Of a stretch of 64,000 nt of DNA, positions 7,662 to 15,571 are shown piece after piece. Below the pieces are notes generated by a model. The model was not told the origin of the DNA and ran no database searches. It saw nothing but the letters and a program-made list of their open reading frames with translations. The stretch spans positions 11,532,001 to 11,596,000 of the forward strand of contig NZ_CP022098.1 of the NCBI RefSeq assembly GCF_002305875.1, in the 5' to 3' direction. Numbering within the stretch: position 1 is the first letter of the stretch; the number at the start of each line of letters is the position of its first letter. The position numbers and the translations under genes were made by a program. This DNA is from Cystobacter fuscus. Its GTDB lineage: Bacteria; Myxococcota; Myxococcia; Myxococcales; Myxococcaceae.

Positions 7662-8606
7662 CTACTGACTGCTGGCGGAAGAGGCCATACTCGGTTCCCC
7701 CGTCGCGAGCTGGGGGGCAGGCGCACGCACCGGGCCGAGCAGGGTGAGATCGGCCACCACCGGGAAGTGATCCGAGGCCTTCACGCGCAGGACCTTGCTG
7801 CGCCGGGGCATGAAGCGCTCGCTCGCCAGGACGTAATCGAGGCGCAGGCTGGGGATGATGGGCAGGGGGTAGGTGATGGCGGAGCCCTCGCCGCGCTGGG
7901 CGAACACGTCCATGAGCTCGCGCGTGAAGAGCCGCAGCGAGTTGGATTCGGGCGTGTCGTTCATGTCGCCCATGAGCAGCTTGGGCCGGGGGTCCTGGCT
8001 CACCAGCGCCATGATGGCCACGCTCTGGCGCACGCGGATGGCGTTGTTGAAGGGCCGCCGGGTGAGGTGGGTGACGTAGACGCTCACCTCCTGCCCGTTC
8101 ACCTTCACCAGCGCATGGGCCAGGGTGCGCGGCTCGGTGCCCTCCACCACGGGCAGCGGGTGCTGCTGCACGGACTCCAGCGGAAAGCGTGACAGGAGCG
8201 CCACGCCATAATCCCCACCGAACAGCGAGGTGGTGCGGAAATGGGCGTAGTACGGCAGCCCCGTGCGCTCGGCGAGCACCGCGGGTTGATCCAATCCGCT
8301 GGCCCTCAGGGAGCGGACATCCACTTCCTGCAGGGCGACGATGTCGGGCGCGGCGGAGCGGATGACGTCCGCCACCTTGTCGAGTCCCTGGAGGCCGGAC
8401 TGGATGTTGAAGGTCATCACCCTCAAGTCCACCTCTTCCTGACCGGGCGCCACGGCGGAGACCGTCTGGGCCGGGGCGGCGACCGACTGAGTCATCGGAA
8501 GGGAAGAGGGTTCGGACAGCGCCTCGTGACGCGAGGCGGAGGAGGACGAAGCACACGCGAGGGGGGTCGCGAGAAACAGGCCGGCGAGAAGTCGGTCGAT
8601 TCGCAT
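7662..8606 (-). CDS. Endonuclease/exonuclease/phosphatase-family lipoprotein
   Basis: 314 residues. The N-terminus carries a signal with lipobox LACA, so it is exported and lipid-anchored, followed by a Ser/Ala-rich linker. The catalytic EEP fold begins at LRVMTFNIQSG and shows LQEVD (metal-binding Glu), GDMNDTP (catalytic Asp-Asn pair) and the closing SDHFPVVADL (Asp-His dyad). The family covers DNase I-like nucleases, sphingomyelinases and inositol phosphatases; the sequence alone does not set the substrate. The outside location suggests use on extracellular DNA or lipids. It is monocistronic by spacing. The ATG at 8606 is chosen because the hydrophobic signal begins there; frame upstream of it looks non-coding. 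Confidence 0.85.
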   Translation of the reverse strand: MRIDRLLAGLFLATPLACASSSSASRHEALSEPSSLPMTQSVAAPAQTVSAVAPGQEEVDLRVMTFNIQSGLQGLDKVADVIRSAAPDIVALQEVDVRSLRASGLDQPAVLAERTGLPYYAHFRTTSLFGGDYGVALLSRFPLESVQQHPLPVVEGTEPRTLAHALVKVNGQEVSVYVTHLTRRPFNNAIRVRQSVAIMALVSQDPRPKLLMGDMNDTPESNSLRLFTRELMDVFAQRGEGSAITYPLPIIPSLRLDYVLASERFMPRRSKVLRVKASDHFPVVADLTLLGPVRAPAPQLATGEPSMASSASSQ

Positions 8607-8799
8607 GAAGTGGCGAGCAAGATGCCAGCCCCCTCCATGCCGCGTCTTCCCTACCTCCCAGGACAGGCCGGGGAGCGGCCGGGCAAGTCCTCCTCCCGCG
8701 CGTCTGGCGAACGTTGGGAATAAGCGCGGCGCCGGTGAACAAGCCGCGCGGAAACGTTGACTCCTGGGAGGGCCTCCAGGCAAACCGCACCGTTCGCCC

Positions 8800-10071
8800 A
8801 TGCCCAAGTCCGCCAAACCCGAATTCGATGTCATCGTCTGGGGAGCCACCGGCTTCACCGGCCGCCTCGTCGCGGAGTACCTCGCCCGTACCCAGGACAC
8901 CCACCGGGCACGCTGGGCACTCGCGGGCCGGGATCGCTCCAAGCTCGAGCAGGTGCGCGCGAAGATCGCCAGCACCAACGCCGCGTGCACCGAGCTGCCC
9001 CTGCTGCTCGCGAACGCCCAGGACGCGGCCTCGCTGGACACGCTGGTGGGCCGCACCCGCGTCATCATCAGCACCGTGGGCCCCTACGCGCGCTACGGCA
9101 ACGAGCTGGTGGCGGCCTGTGCCCGCGGCGGCACCGACTACTGCGACCTGACGGGCGAGGTGCAGTGGATGCGCCGGATGATCGACGCCCACGACGCCCA
9201 GGCCCGTGAGAGCGGCGCGCGCATCGTGCACACCTGCGGCTTCGACTCCATCCCCTCGGACCTGGGCGTGCTCATGCTCCAGGAGTACATGCGCGAGCAG
9301 CACGGGGGCCACTGCGACCGGGTGCGCTACTACACGACGAAGCTCAAGGGCGGCGTCAGCGGCGGCACCGTGGCGAGCATGCTGCAGATGATGGACGAGA
9401 TGGAGAAGGACCCGTCCCTGCGCCGGGTGCTCGGCAATACCCACGCGCTCGACCCCGAGCCGCGGCGCGGCCGCCCCGAGGAGCGCGATCAGATGGGCGT
9501 GCGCTACGACGCGGAGCTGGGCAGCTGGACGGCCCCCTTCTTCATGGCCTCGGTGAACACGCGCGTGGTGCGCCGCTCCAATGCCCTGCTCGGCTACCCC
9601 TGGGGCAAGGACTTCCTCTACTCCGAGGCGAGCAGCTTCGGGCCCGGCGCCAGGGGACTGCTCTCCGCCACGAGCTTCACCGCGGGAATGGGTGCCTTCC
9701 TCGGACTCTCGAGCGTGTCGCGCGTGCGCAAGGAACTCGAGAAGCGCGTGCTGCCCGCCCCCGGCGAGGGCCCCTCGGAGGAGCAGCGGGAGAAGGGTTC
9801 CTTCACCATCAAGCTGCTCGGCGAGGGCCAGTCGACCAAGACGGGAGCGCGGGTGAAGCTGGAGGGCAAGGTGGCCGCCAGGGGAGATCCGGGCTACGCC
9901 GCGACGTCGCGGATGCTCGCCGAGTCGGCACTGTGCCTCGCCTTCGATGACGTCCCCTCCGCGGGCGGCATCCTCACCCCCGCCTCGGGCATGGGCACCC
10001 GCCTCATCGACCGGCTGCGCAAGGCCGACATGACGTTCGAGGTGCGCGAGGCCACGTCGAACACCTACTGA
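8800..10071 (+). CDS. Saccharopine dehydrogenase-like NAD(P)-dependent oxidoreductase
   Basis: 423 residues. The N-terminal Rossmann motif WGATGFTGRLVAEYL and the continuation WALAGRDRSKL match the SCCPDH/trans-acting enoyl reductase group rather than true lysine-pathway saccharopine dehydrogenase. The conserved blocks TVGPYARYG, YCDLTGEVQW and HTCGFDSIPSDLG are also present. Members of this group include actinobacterial enoyl reductases acting on polyketide or phenolphthiocerol lipids in trans, so a link to the polyketide cassettes about 1.4 kb away is possible but unproven. The gene stands alone, divergent from the EEP lipoprotein. No strong ribosome-binding site is visible before 8800; the first conserved residues begin only eight codons in, so this start is likely right. 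Confidence 0.82.
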   Translation: MPKSAKPEFDVIVWGATGFTGRLVAEYLARTQDTHRARWALAGRDRSKLEQVRAKIASTNAACTELPLLLANAQDAASLDTLVGRTRVIISTVGPYARYGNELVAACARGGTDYCDLTGEVQWMRRMIDAHDAQARESGARIVHTCGFDSIPSDLGVLMLQEYMREQHGGHCDRVRYYTTKLKGGVSGGTVASMLQMMDEMEKDPSLRRVLGNTHALDPEPRRGRPEERDQMGVRYDAELGSWTAPFFMASVNTRVVRRSNALLGYPWGKDFLYSEASSFGPGARGLLSATSFTAGMGAFLGLSSVSRVRKELEKRVLPAPGEGPSEEQREKGSFTIKLLGEGQSTKTGARVKLEGKVAARGDPGYAATSRMLAESALCLAFDDVPSAGGILTPASGMGTRLIDRLRKADMTFEVREATSNTY

Positions 10072-10147
10072 GCCACCCTCGCGCGGAAGACGCGAGCCCT
10101 GGGCTACACTGCCTCCCCCCACTCATCCTGGAAGAGGAGTACCCCCC

Positions 10148-11497
10148 ATGGCTCGCGACGCGATGTGGAAGCGGATGGCCTTCGCTCTGCTCCTGACGGC
10201 CTGTGGCTCGAACGGAGCCCCGGATGGAGGAGGCGACGGAAACCCACCCGGTGGGCAGAACCCCAGTGGCCCCCCACCCCCCATCCAGCTCGGCGCGCCC
10301 CCCTCCCTGGAGTGGCGCGACGGCTACTCCGCCTTCGACGAGCCCTTCGACACGTTGGACCTCGCGCGCTGGCGCCCCTCGGACGGATGGGCGAACAGCG
10401 GGGACTTCAACGCCGGCTGGCGCGCGGACCACGCTGTCGTCACCGACGGCCGGTTGGAGCTGATCCTCGACACCGCGACCTGCTCGACGGGAGGCTGCTC
10501 CGGACGGCCCTACGCCTCGGGTGAGGTCGCCACCCAGCGCTATTACGGCTATGGGCGCTACGAGGTGCGGATGAAGCCCGTGCGCACCCCGGGCACGATG
10601 ACCGCCTTCGCCATCACCACGGGCCCCGCCGAGTCGACGCGCTCGGACTCCATCGACCTGGCCATCCTCGGGCAGAACACCAAGGCCCTGCGCCTCAACT
10701 ACATCACCAACGGGCAGCGGCATGACCTGGGGGTGAACCTGCCCTTCGACGCCGCGGACGACTTCCACACCTACGGCATCGAATGGACGCGCGACGCCAT
10801 CCACTGGTACGTCGACGACCAGCGCATCCACTCCGAGACGGGCTACAAGGGAGAGCTGCCGTCCGTGCCAGGACGAGCCCTCGTGAACTTCTGGCCCGGG
10901 AACGTGGGCACCACCTCGTCCTGGATGGGCCGCTTCACCTACCCGGGAAGCCCCCTGGTCGTGGGCGTCGAGCAGGTCCGCTACGGCCCGGCCGCGCCCG
11001 TCGAGTTGCTGGAGAGCTTCGACACCCCCGAGCAGGCCGCCCAGTGGGTGCGCACGGTGGGCACGGGCGCGAGCCTCACCGCCCGGCAGTCCAACCAGGG
11101 GCATCAGGGCAAGTCGCTGTACCTGGACTACAACACGAGCGCCACGGCGTACGCGTACACCGCGCGCACCTTCTCCGAGCCCCAGGACTGGACGGGGGCG
11201 CGCTACCTGAACTTCTGGTTCAGGGGCTATCAGACGGGCAACCCGTTCCGGGTGGAGCTGCGCGACAACGGCCCGAGCGCCGACGCGGCGGAGCGCTTCG
11301 AGTACCGCTTCCAGGACGACTTCAAGGGCTGGAAGTGGGTGAGCGTGCCCCTGACGTCCTTCACCCGGCGCACGGACGGGCAGCCCGCGGGCGCGCCCGA
11401 GGACGGACTGACGCTGTCGGGCGTGTGGGGCCTGGCCTTCCAGCCCCTGGCGGGCAACAACGAGGCCTTCATCGACGACCTCGAGCTGGAGCGCTGA
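10148..11497 (+). CDS. GH16-fold lipoprotein lacking catalytic glutamates, with C-terminal carbohydrate-binding-like module
   Basis: 449 residues. A signal with lipobox LLTAC and a Pro/Gly linker lead into a GH16 beta-jelly-roll (about residues 60-285). It resembles Bacillus lichenases: [19 protein letters not shown], then [18 protein letters not shown]. Where lichenases carry WDEIDIEFLG (nucleophile Glu, Asp, acid/base Glu), this protein reads [10 protein letters not shown]: Ser168, Asp170, Ala172. Both catalytic Glu are gone, so hydrolysis is unlikely and glycan binding is the better guess. Residues 290-449 form a second beta-rich module resembling CBM11/CIA30 domains. AGGAG stands seven bases before the ATG. 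Its 3' neighbour is proS, probably a separate function. Confidence 0.85.
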   Translation: MARDAMWKRMAFALLLTACGSNGAPDGGGDGNPPGGQNPSGPPPPIQLGAPPSLEWRDGYSAFDEPFDTLDLARWRPSDGWANSGDFNAGWRADHAVVTDGRLELILDTATCSTGGCSGRPYASGEVATQRYYGYGRYEVRMKPVRTPGTMTAFAITTGPAESTRSDSIDLAILGQNTKALRLNYITNGQRHDLGVNLPFDAADDFHTYGIEWTRDAIHWYVDDQRIHSETGYKGELPSVPGRALVNFWPGNVGTTSSWMGRFTYPGSPLVVGVEQVRYGPAAPVELLESFDTPEQAAQWVRTVGTGASLTARQSNQGHQGKSLYLDYNTSATAYAYTARTFSEPQDWTGARYLNFWFRGYQTGNPFRVELRDNGPSADAAERFEYRFQDDFKGWKWVSVPLTSFTRRTDGQPAGAPEDGLTLSGVWGLAFQPLAGNNEAFIDDLELER

Positions 11498-11589
11498 ATC
11501 CTGGGCGGGAGGCCTCCGGGGGGCATTGCTTTTGGCCAGGGCCCGGCGTAGGCAACGGGCCTCACTCATTTCCGAAGGATTTCAAGCAG

Positions 11590-13023
11590 ATGGCCGAGAA
11601 GCTGGCGCCGCGCGAGAAGGGCTTTTCCGAGTGGTACGTGGACCTGGTCCAGAAGGCGAAGCTCGCCGACTACTCGGACGTGAAGGGCTGCATGGTCATC
11701 CGTCCCAATGGCTACGCCATCTGGGAGAACATGCAGCGCGTCCTGGACAAGATGTTCAAGGACCTGGGCCACAAGAACGCCTACTTCCCCCTGCTCATCC
11801 CCGAGAGCTACCTGAAGAAGGAGGCCGAGCACGTCGAGGGCTTCAACCCGCAGCTCGCGGTGGTGACGCACGCGGGCGGCGCCAAGCTCGAGGAGCCCTA
11901 CGTCATCCGGCCCACGAGCGAGACCATCATCAACCGCTCCTTCGCCAAGTGGATCCAGAGCTACCGGGACCTGCCGCTGCTCATCAACCAGTGGGCCAAC
12001 GTGATGCGCTGGGAGATGCGCACGCGCCTGTTCCTGCGCACCACCGAGTTCCTCTGGCAGGAAGGCCACACCTGCCACGAGACGGAGGAGGACGCGGAGA
12101 AGGAGACGCGGCAGATGCTGGAGGTCTACCGGACGTTCGCCGAGGACTACATGGCGATGCCGGTGATGACGGGGCGCAAGTCGGAGTCGGAGCGGTTCGC
12201 CGGCGCGCTGCGCACCTACAGCATCGAGGCGATGATGCAGGACAAGAAGGCGCTGCAGGCGGGCACCAGCCACAACCTGGGGCAGAACTTCGCCAAGGCC
12301 TTCGACACCACCTTCCAGGGCCGCGACGGCAAGCAGCACCACGTGTGGCAGACGTCCTGGGGCGTGTCCACGCGCCTCATCGGCGGCCTCATCATGACGC
12401 ACTCGGATGACGCGGGCCTCATCGTGCCGCCCAGGCTCGCCCCCGTGCACGTGGTCATCATCCCCATCTCCGGCAAGGCCAGCGACGCGGAGAAGACGCA
12501 GGTGCTCGAGAAGACGCACGCGCTCGCCGCGGACCTGAAGAAGGCGGGCCTGAGCGTGGTGGTGGACGACGACGACACCAAGAGCCCGGGCTTCAAGTAC
12601 AACGAGCACGAGCTGACGGGCACGTGTCTGCGCGTGGAGCTGGGCCCCAAGGACCTGGCCAAGGGCACCTGCGTCATGGTGCGCCGCGACGCGCGCCAGA
12701 AGGAGTTCATCCCCCTGGAGCAGGCCGTGGCCAAGGCCTCGGAGATGCTCGACGCGATGCAGAAGGGGCTGTTCGACAAGGCCAAGGCCTTCCGCGAGGC
12801 CAACACCTTCGAGGTCAACAGCTACGAGGAGATGAAGGAGAAGGCGGACGCGGGCTTCCTGCTCGCCCACTGGAACCTGGACCCCAAGGTCGAGGCGCGC
12901 ATCAAGGAGGAGACGGGCCTCACCACGCGCAACCGGCCGTTCGCGCTCGCCCAGGAGCCCGGCAAGTGCGTGGTCACCGGGGAGCCGTCTCCCGGCCGCA
13001 TCGTCTTCTCCAAGGCGTACTGA
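11590..13023 (+). CDS. proS: Prolyl-tRNA synthetase (eukaryote/archaeon-like type)
   Basis: 477 residues, the normal length for the short, eukaryote-like ProRS; the long bacterial form with the editing insert is about 570. It charges tRNA-Pro with proline in the cytoplasm. Class II motifs are visible: [12 protein letters not shown] (motif 2 region and proline recognition), [15 protein letters not shown], and [15 protein letters not shown] with [16 protein letters not shown] (motif 3). The anticodon-binding domain begins near [10 protein letters not shown], and the C-terminal zinc-like extension ends VFSKAY. The ATG at 11590 is taken because conserved sequence starts four codons later. A strong hairpin follows at 13031-13060. 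Confidence 0.95.
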   Translation: MAEKLAPREKGFSEWYVDLVQKAKLADYSDVKGCMVIRPNGYAIWENMQRVLDKMFKDLGHKNAYFPLLIPESYLKKEAEHVEGFNPQLAVVTHAGGAKLEEPYVIRPTSETIINRSFAKWIQSYRDLPLLINQWANVMRWEMRTRLFLRTTEFLWQEGHTCHETEEDAEKETRQMLEVYRTFAEDYMAMPVMTGRKSESERFAGALRTYSIEAMMQDKKALQAGTSHNLGQNFAKAFDTTFQGRDGKQHHVWQTSWGVSTRLIGGLIMTHSDDAGLIVPPRLAPVHVVIIPISGKASDAEKTQVLEKTHALAADLKKAGLSVVVDDDDTKSPGFKYNEHELTGTCLRVELGPKDLAKGTCVMVRRDARQKEFIPLEQAVAKASEMLDAMQKGLFDKAKAFREANTFEVNSYEEMKEKADAGFLLAHWNLDPKVEARIKEETGLTTRNRPFALAQEPGKCVVTGEPSPGRIVFSKAY

Positions 13024-13030
13024 GCGTGAC

Positions 13031-13060
13031 GGGGAGCGCCTCCCCCGGCGCGCGCTCCCC
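13031..13060 (+). terminator. Hairpin after proS, possible terminator
   Basis: GGGGAGCGC (13031-13039) pairs with GCGCTCCCC (13052-13060) around a 12-base loop, seven bases after the proS stop. No T-run follows, so termination would have to be of the GC-hairpin kind. Confidence 0.4.
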
Positions 13061-13116
13061 ACTCGTGACCGGCCCGGGGATGATGGCGGGCCGGATTTCG
13101 GATATGGACTGCCTCC

Positions 13117-14841
13117 ATGTCCGTTCCCCCGCTCTCCCCTTCCTCGCTGGCACGCCCCCGCGTCCTGCTGCTCGGAGCGCTCGTCTCGGGCGCCTTGTTC
13201 TCACTGCACGCCGGTTGCGGAGGGGACTCCACGCCCCCCGAGTCCAAGCAGATCCACGTCCAACTGCTGGCCTTCAACGACTTCCACGGCAACCTGGAGC
13301 CACCCACGGGCAGCAACGGGACCCTCGCCACGGTCGGCGAGGACGGGGGCACCGTCAACGTGAGCGCGGGCGGCGCGGCCCACTTCGCCGCCCACATCGA
13401 GCAGCTCCGGGCCCAGAACCCCAACACCGTGGTCGTCGCGGCGGGAGACCTCATCGGCGCCTCCCCGCTCATCTCGGGCATCTTCCATGACGAGCCCACC
13501 GTCACCGTGCTGAACCAGATCGGCCTGGACATCACCTCCGTGGGCAACCACGAGTTCGACGATGGCCGCGACGAGCTGCTGCGCATGCAGAACGGGGGCT
13601 GCCACCCCGAGGGGTGCAAGAGCAGCGAGTCCTTTCCCGGCGCGAAGTTCAAGTACCTCTCGGCCAACGTGTTCACGAACACGGCCACCCGGGAGACGCT
13701 GCTGCCCGCCTACGAGATTCGCGAGTTCGAGGGCGTGAAGGTGGCCTTCGTCGGCATGACGCTCGAGGGCACGCCGGGAATCGTCAACCCGACCGGCATC
13801 GCCGGGCTCTCCTTCCAGGACGAGGCCGACACGGTCAACGCGCTCGTGCCCGGACTGAAGGCCCAGGGCGTCGAGGCCATCGTGGTGCTCATCCACGAGG
13901 GAGGCTATCCCGCCAACAAGAGCCTGTATGACGGCTGCGAGGGCGTCTCCGGCGCCATCCTGGACATCGTCTCCCGGTTGGATCCCGAGGTGGACTTCAT
14001 CCACTCCGGCCACACGCACGAGGCCTACAACTGCGTCATCGACGGGCGGCGCGTGACGAGCGCGTCCAGCTTCGGGCGCGCCATCTCCCAGGTGGACCTG
14101 GTGCTGGACACCGGCACCAAGGACGTGGTGTCGGTGGAAGCGCGCAACCACATCGTCACGCGGGACGCGACGAACTCCACCGTGGACACGATGGTGAAGG
14201 ACTACGCCGCCCGCGCCGCCCCTCAGGCCAACCGCGTCATCGGCAGGACCCCTGTCGATCTCAAGATGCCCCCGCGCACCACCATCCCCTCCGGACAGTC
14301 GGGCGAGTCGCTCCTGGGCAACGCCATCGCGGACGCGTTTCTCGAGGCGACGCGCGATGCGGACAAGGGGGGCGCGGTCATCGCCGTCACCAACCCGGGA
14401 GGCGTGCGCGCGGACATCCCCGCCGGGGACATCACCTACGGGCAGACCTTCACCGTACAGCCCTTCTCCAACAGCGTGACCACGGTGACGCTCACCGGCG
14501 AGCAGATCCATCAAATGCTGGAGCAACAGTTCCAGGGCGCCAACACGCGCATCCTCCAGGTGTCGTCCGGCTTCACCTACTCCTGGTCGGTGTCGGCACC
14601 GCAGGGGAAGAAGGTGGACCCGGCGTCCATCCGGCTCAACGGCGAGCCCCTGGACCCGGCGGCCACCTACCGCGTCACGGAGACGAACTACCTGGCCGCG
14701 GGAGGAGATGGGTTCAGCGTCTTCACCCAGGGACAGGACCTTCGCACGGGCCCCATCGATCTCGACGCCTTCGCGGCCTACCTCGAGGCCCACAACCCGC
14801 TGACCCCGCCGACGGACAAGCGCATCACCGTGGTTCCGTGA
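13117..14841 (+). CDS. 5'-nucleotidase/UshA-family metallophosphoesterase, lipoprotein
   Basis: 574 residues. A signal with lipobox HAGC targets it to the envelope. The N-terminal metallophosphoesterase domain (about 45-340) holds the metal ligand motifs NDFHGN, GDLIGASP, GNHEFDDG, LIHEGG and GHTHEAYN. The C-terminal 5'-nucleotidase domain (about 370-560) shows VTNPGGVRADI, FSNSVTTVTLTG and the substrate-stacking region AAGGDGFSVF. The family hydrolyses nucleotides, UDP-sugars or 2',3'-cyclic nucleotides outside the cytoplasm, freeing phosphate and nucleosides. This fits scavenging from lysed prey together with the neighbouring exported nuclease-like lipoprotein (inferred). Upstream sequence gives only a weak ribosome-binding site. 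Confidence 0.9.
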   Translation: MSVPPLSPSSLARPRVLLLGALVSGALFSLHAGCGGDSTPPESKQIHVQLLAFNDFHGNLEPPTGSNGTLATVGEDGGTVNVSAGGAAHFAAHIEQLRAQNPNTVVVAAGDLIGASPLISGIFHDEPTVTVLNQIGLDITSVGNHEFDDGRDELLRMQNGGCHPEGCKSSESFPGAKFKYLSANVFTNTATRETLLPAYEIREFEGVKVAFVGMTLEGTPGIVNPTGIAGLSFQDEADTVNALVPGLKAQGVEAIVVLIHEGGYPANKSLYDGCEGVSGAILDIVSRLDPEVDFIHSGHTHEAYNCVIDGRRVTSASSFGRAISQVDLVLDTGTKDVVSVEARNHIVTRDATNSTVDTMVKDYAARAAPQANRVIGRTPVDLKMPPRTTIPSGQSGESLLGNAIADAFLEATRDADKGGAVIAVTNPGGVRADIPAGDITYGQTFTVQPFSNSVTTVTLTGEQIHQMLEQQFQGANTRILQVSSGFTYSWSVSAPQGKKVDPASIRLNGEPLDPAATYRVTETNYLAAGGDGFSVFTQGQDLRTGPIDLDAFAAYLEAHNPLTPPTDKRITVVP

Positions 14842-14909
14842 GCCCAGCGGCTCCACCCCCTGGGTTGTCCAGGTGAAGTGCAGTGGGAGCTTCCTCGGAG
14901 GAGATGAGC

Positions 14910-15467
14910 ATGCGCCTCTTCGTCGCCGTGACCCTGGGCAGGAGCGTGGAGGAAGCGGCCACCGCGGCCCTGGAGCAGTTGCGCGGCCTGGCGCCGCGCG
15001 CGCGCTGGGTTTCTCCGGCCAACCTGCACCTGACCCTGAACTTCCTGGGAGAGGTGGACGACGAGCGGGCCGCCCAGGTGAAGCAGGTACTCGAGCACGT
15101 GGGGCCGCGGCATGAGCCCCTCGTGCTGAACATCCGGGGGGGTGGGAGCTTCGGGGCGCCGTCACACCCGCGGGTGCTGTGGGCGGGAGTCGAGGGGAAC
15201 ACGGCCGCGCTGGGCGCGCTCCAGGCTGACGTGACGGAGGGCTTGCGGCCCCTGGGGTTCGAGCCCGAGCACCGCGCATACGTGGCGCACCTCACGCTGG
15301 CGCGGGCGAAACAGCCCCGGGGAGACCGGGAGCTGGCCGGGTGCGCGCGAGCCCTCCAGGAGGCGCGCTGGGGCGAGGCGCGGGTGGACGGCCTCGTGCT
15401 CTTCGAGAGCCTCGGCGGCCGCTACCATCCCCGCGCCGAGATTCCCCTGGGCGCTCGGGCGCCCTGA
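14910..15467 (+). CDS. thpR: RNA 2',3'-cyclic phosphodiesterase (2H family)
   Basis: 185 residues with the two HxTx motifs of the 2H phosphoesterases: HLTL in ANLHLTLNFLGEV and HLTL in YVAHLTLARAK. The opening MRLFVAVTLG and the LFESLGGRYHPRAEIPL close match ThpR (formerly LigT), which opens 2',3'-cyclic phosphates on RNA ends. GGAGG stands eight bases before the ATG at 14910 but overlaps or abuts the ATG at 14904, so 14910 is the better start; an even earlier in-frame GTG adds residues without similarity. It begins 68 bases after the 5'-nucleotidase gene and may be cotranscribed. Confidence 0.9.
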   Translation: MRLFVAVTLGRSVEEAATAALEQLRGLAPRARWVSPANLHLTLNFLGEVDDERAAQVKQVLEHVGPRHEPLVLNIRGGGSFGAPSHPRVLWAGVEGNTAALGALQADVTEGLRPLGFEPEHRAYVAHLTLARAKQPRGDRELAGCARALQEARWGEARVDGLVLFESLGGRYHPRAEIPLGARAP

Positions 15468-15554
15468 GCGCGCCCAGGCTCGCGCGGCAGGCGGCCACGT
15501 GCAGCCCGCGATTACACGAGGGGTGCGTGACGTTCGATGAGTCCGGAAATAGGG

Positions 15555-15571
15555 CATGATGCCAGATCATG
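15555..15571 (+). promoter_or_regulatory. Inverted repeat covering the start of the MopE-like gene
   Basis: CATGAT (15555-15560) and ATCATG (15566-15571) pair around GCCAG, and the right arm includes the start codon. No convincing ribosome-binding site lies between. It could act as a hairpin or as a protein-binding palindrome. Confidence 0.3.

Noticed and set aside
10078-10096. CTCGCG/CGCGAG hairpin after the saccharopine-dehydrogenase-like gene
   Set aside because: Only six base pairs and no T-run; too weak to call a terminator in GC-rich DNA.
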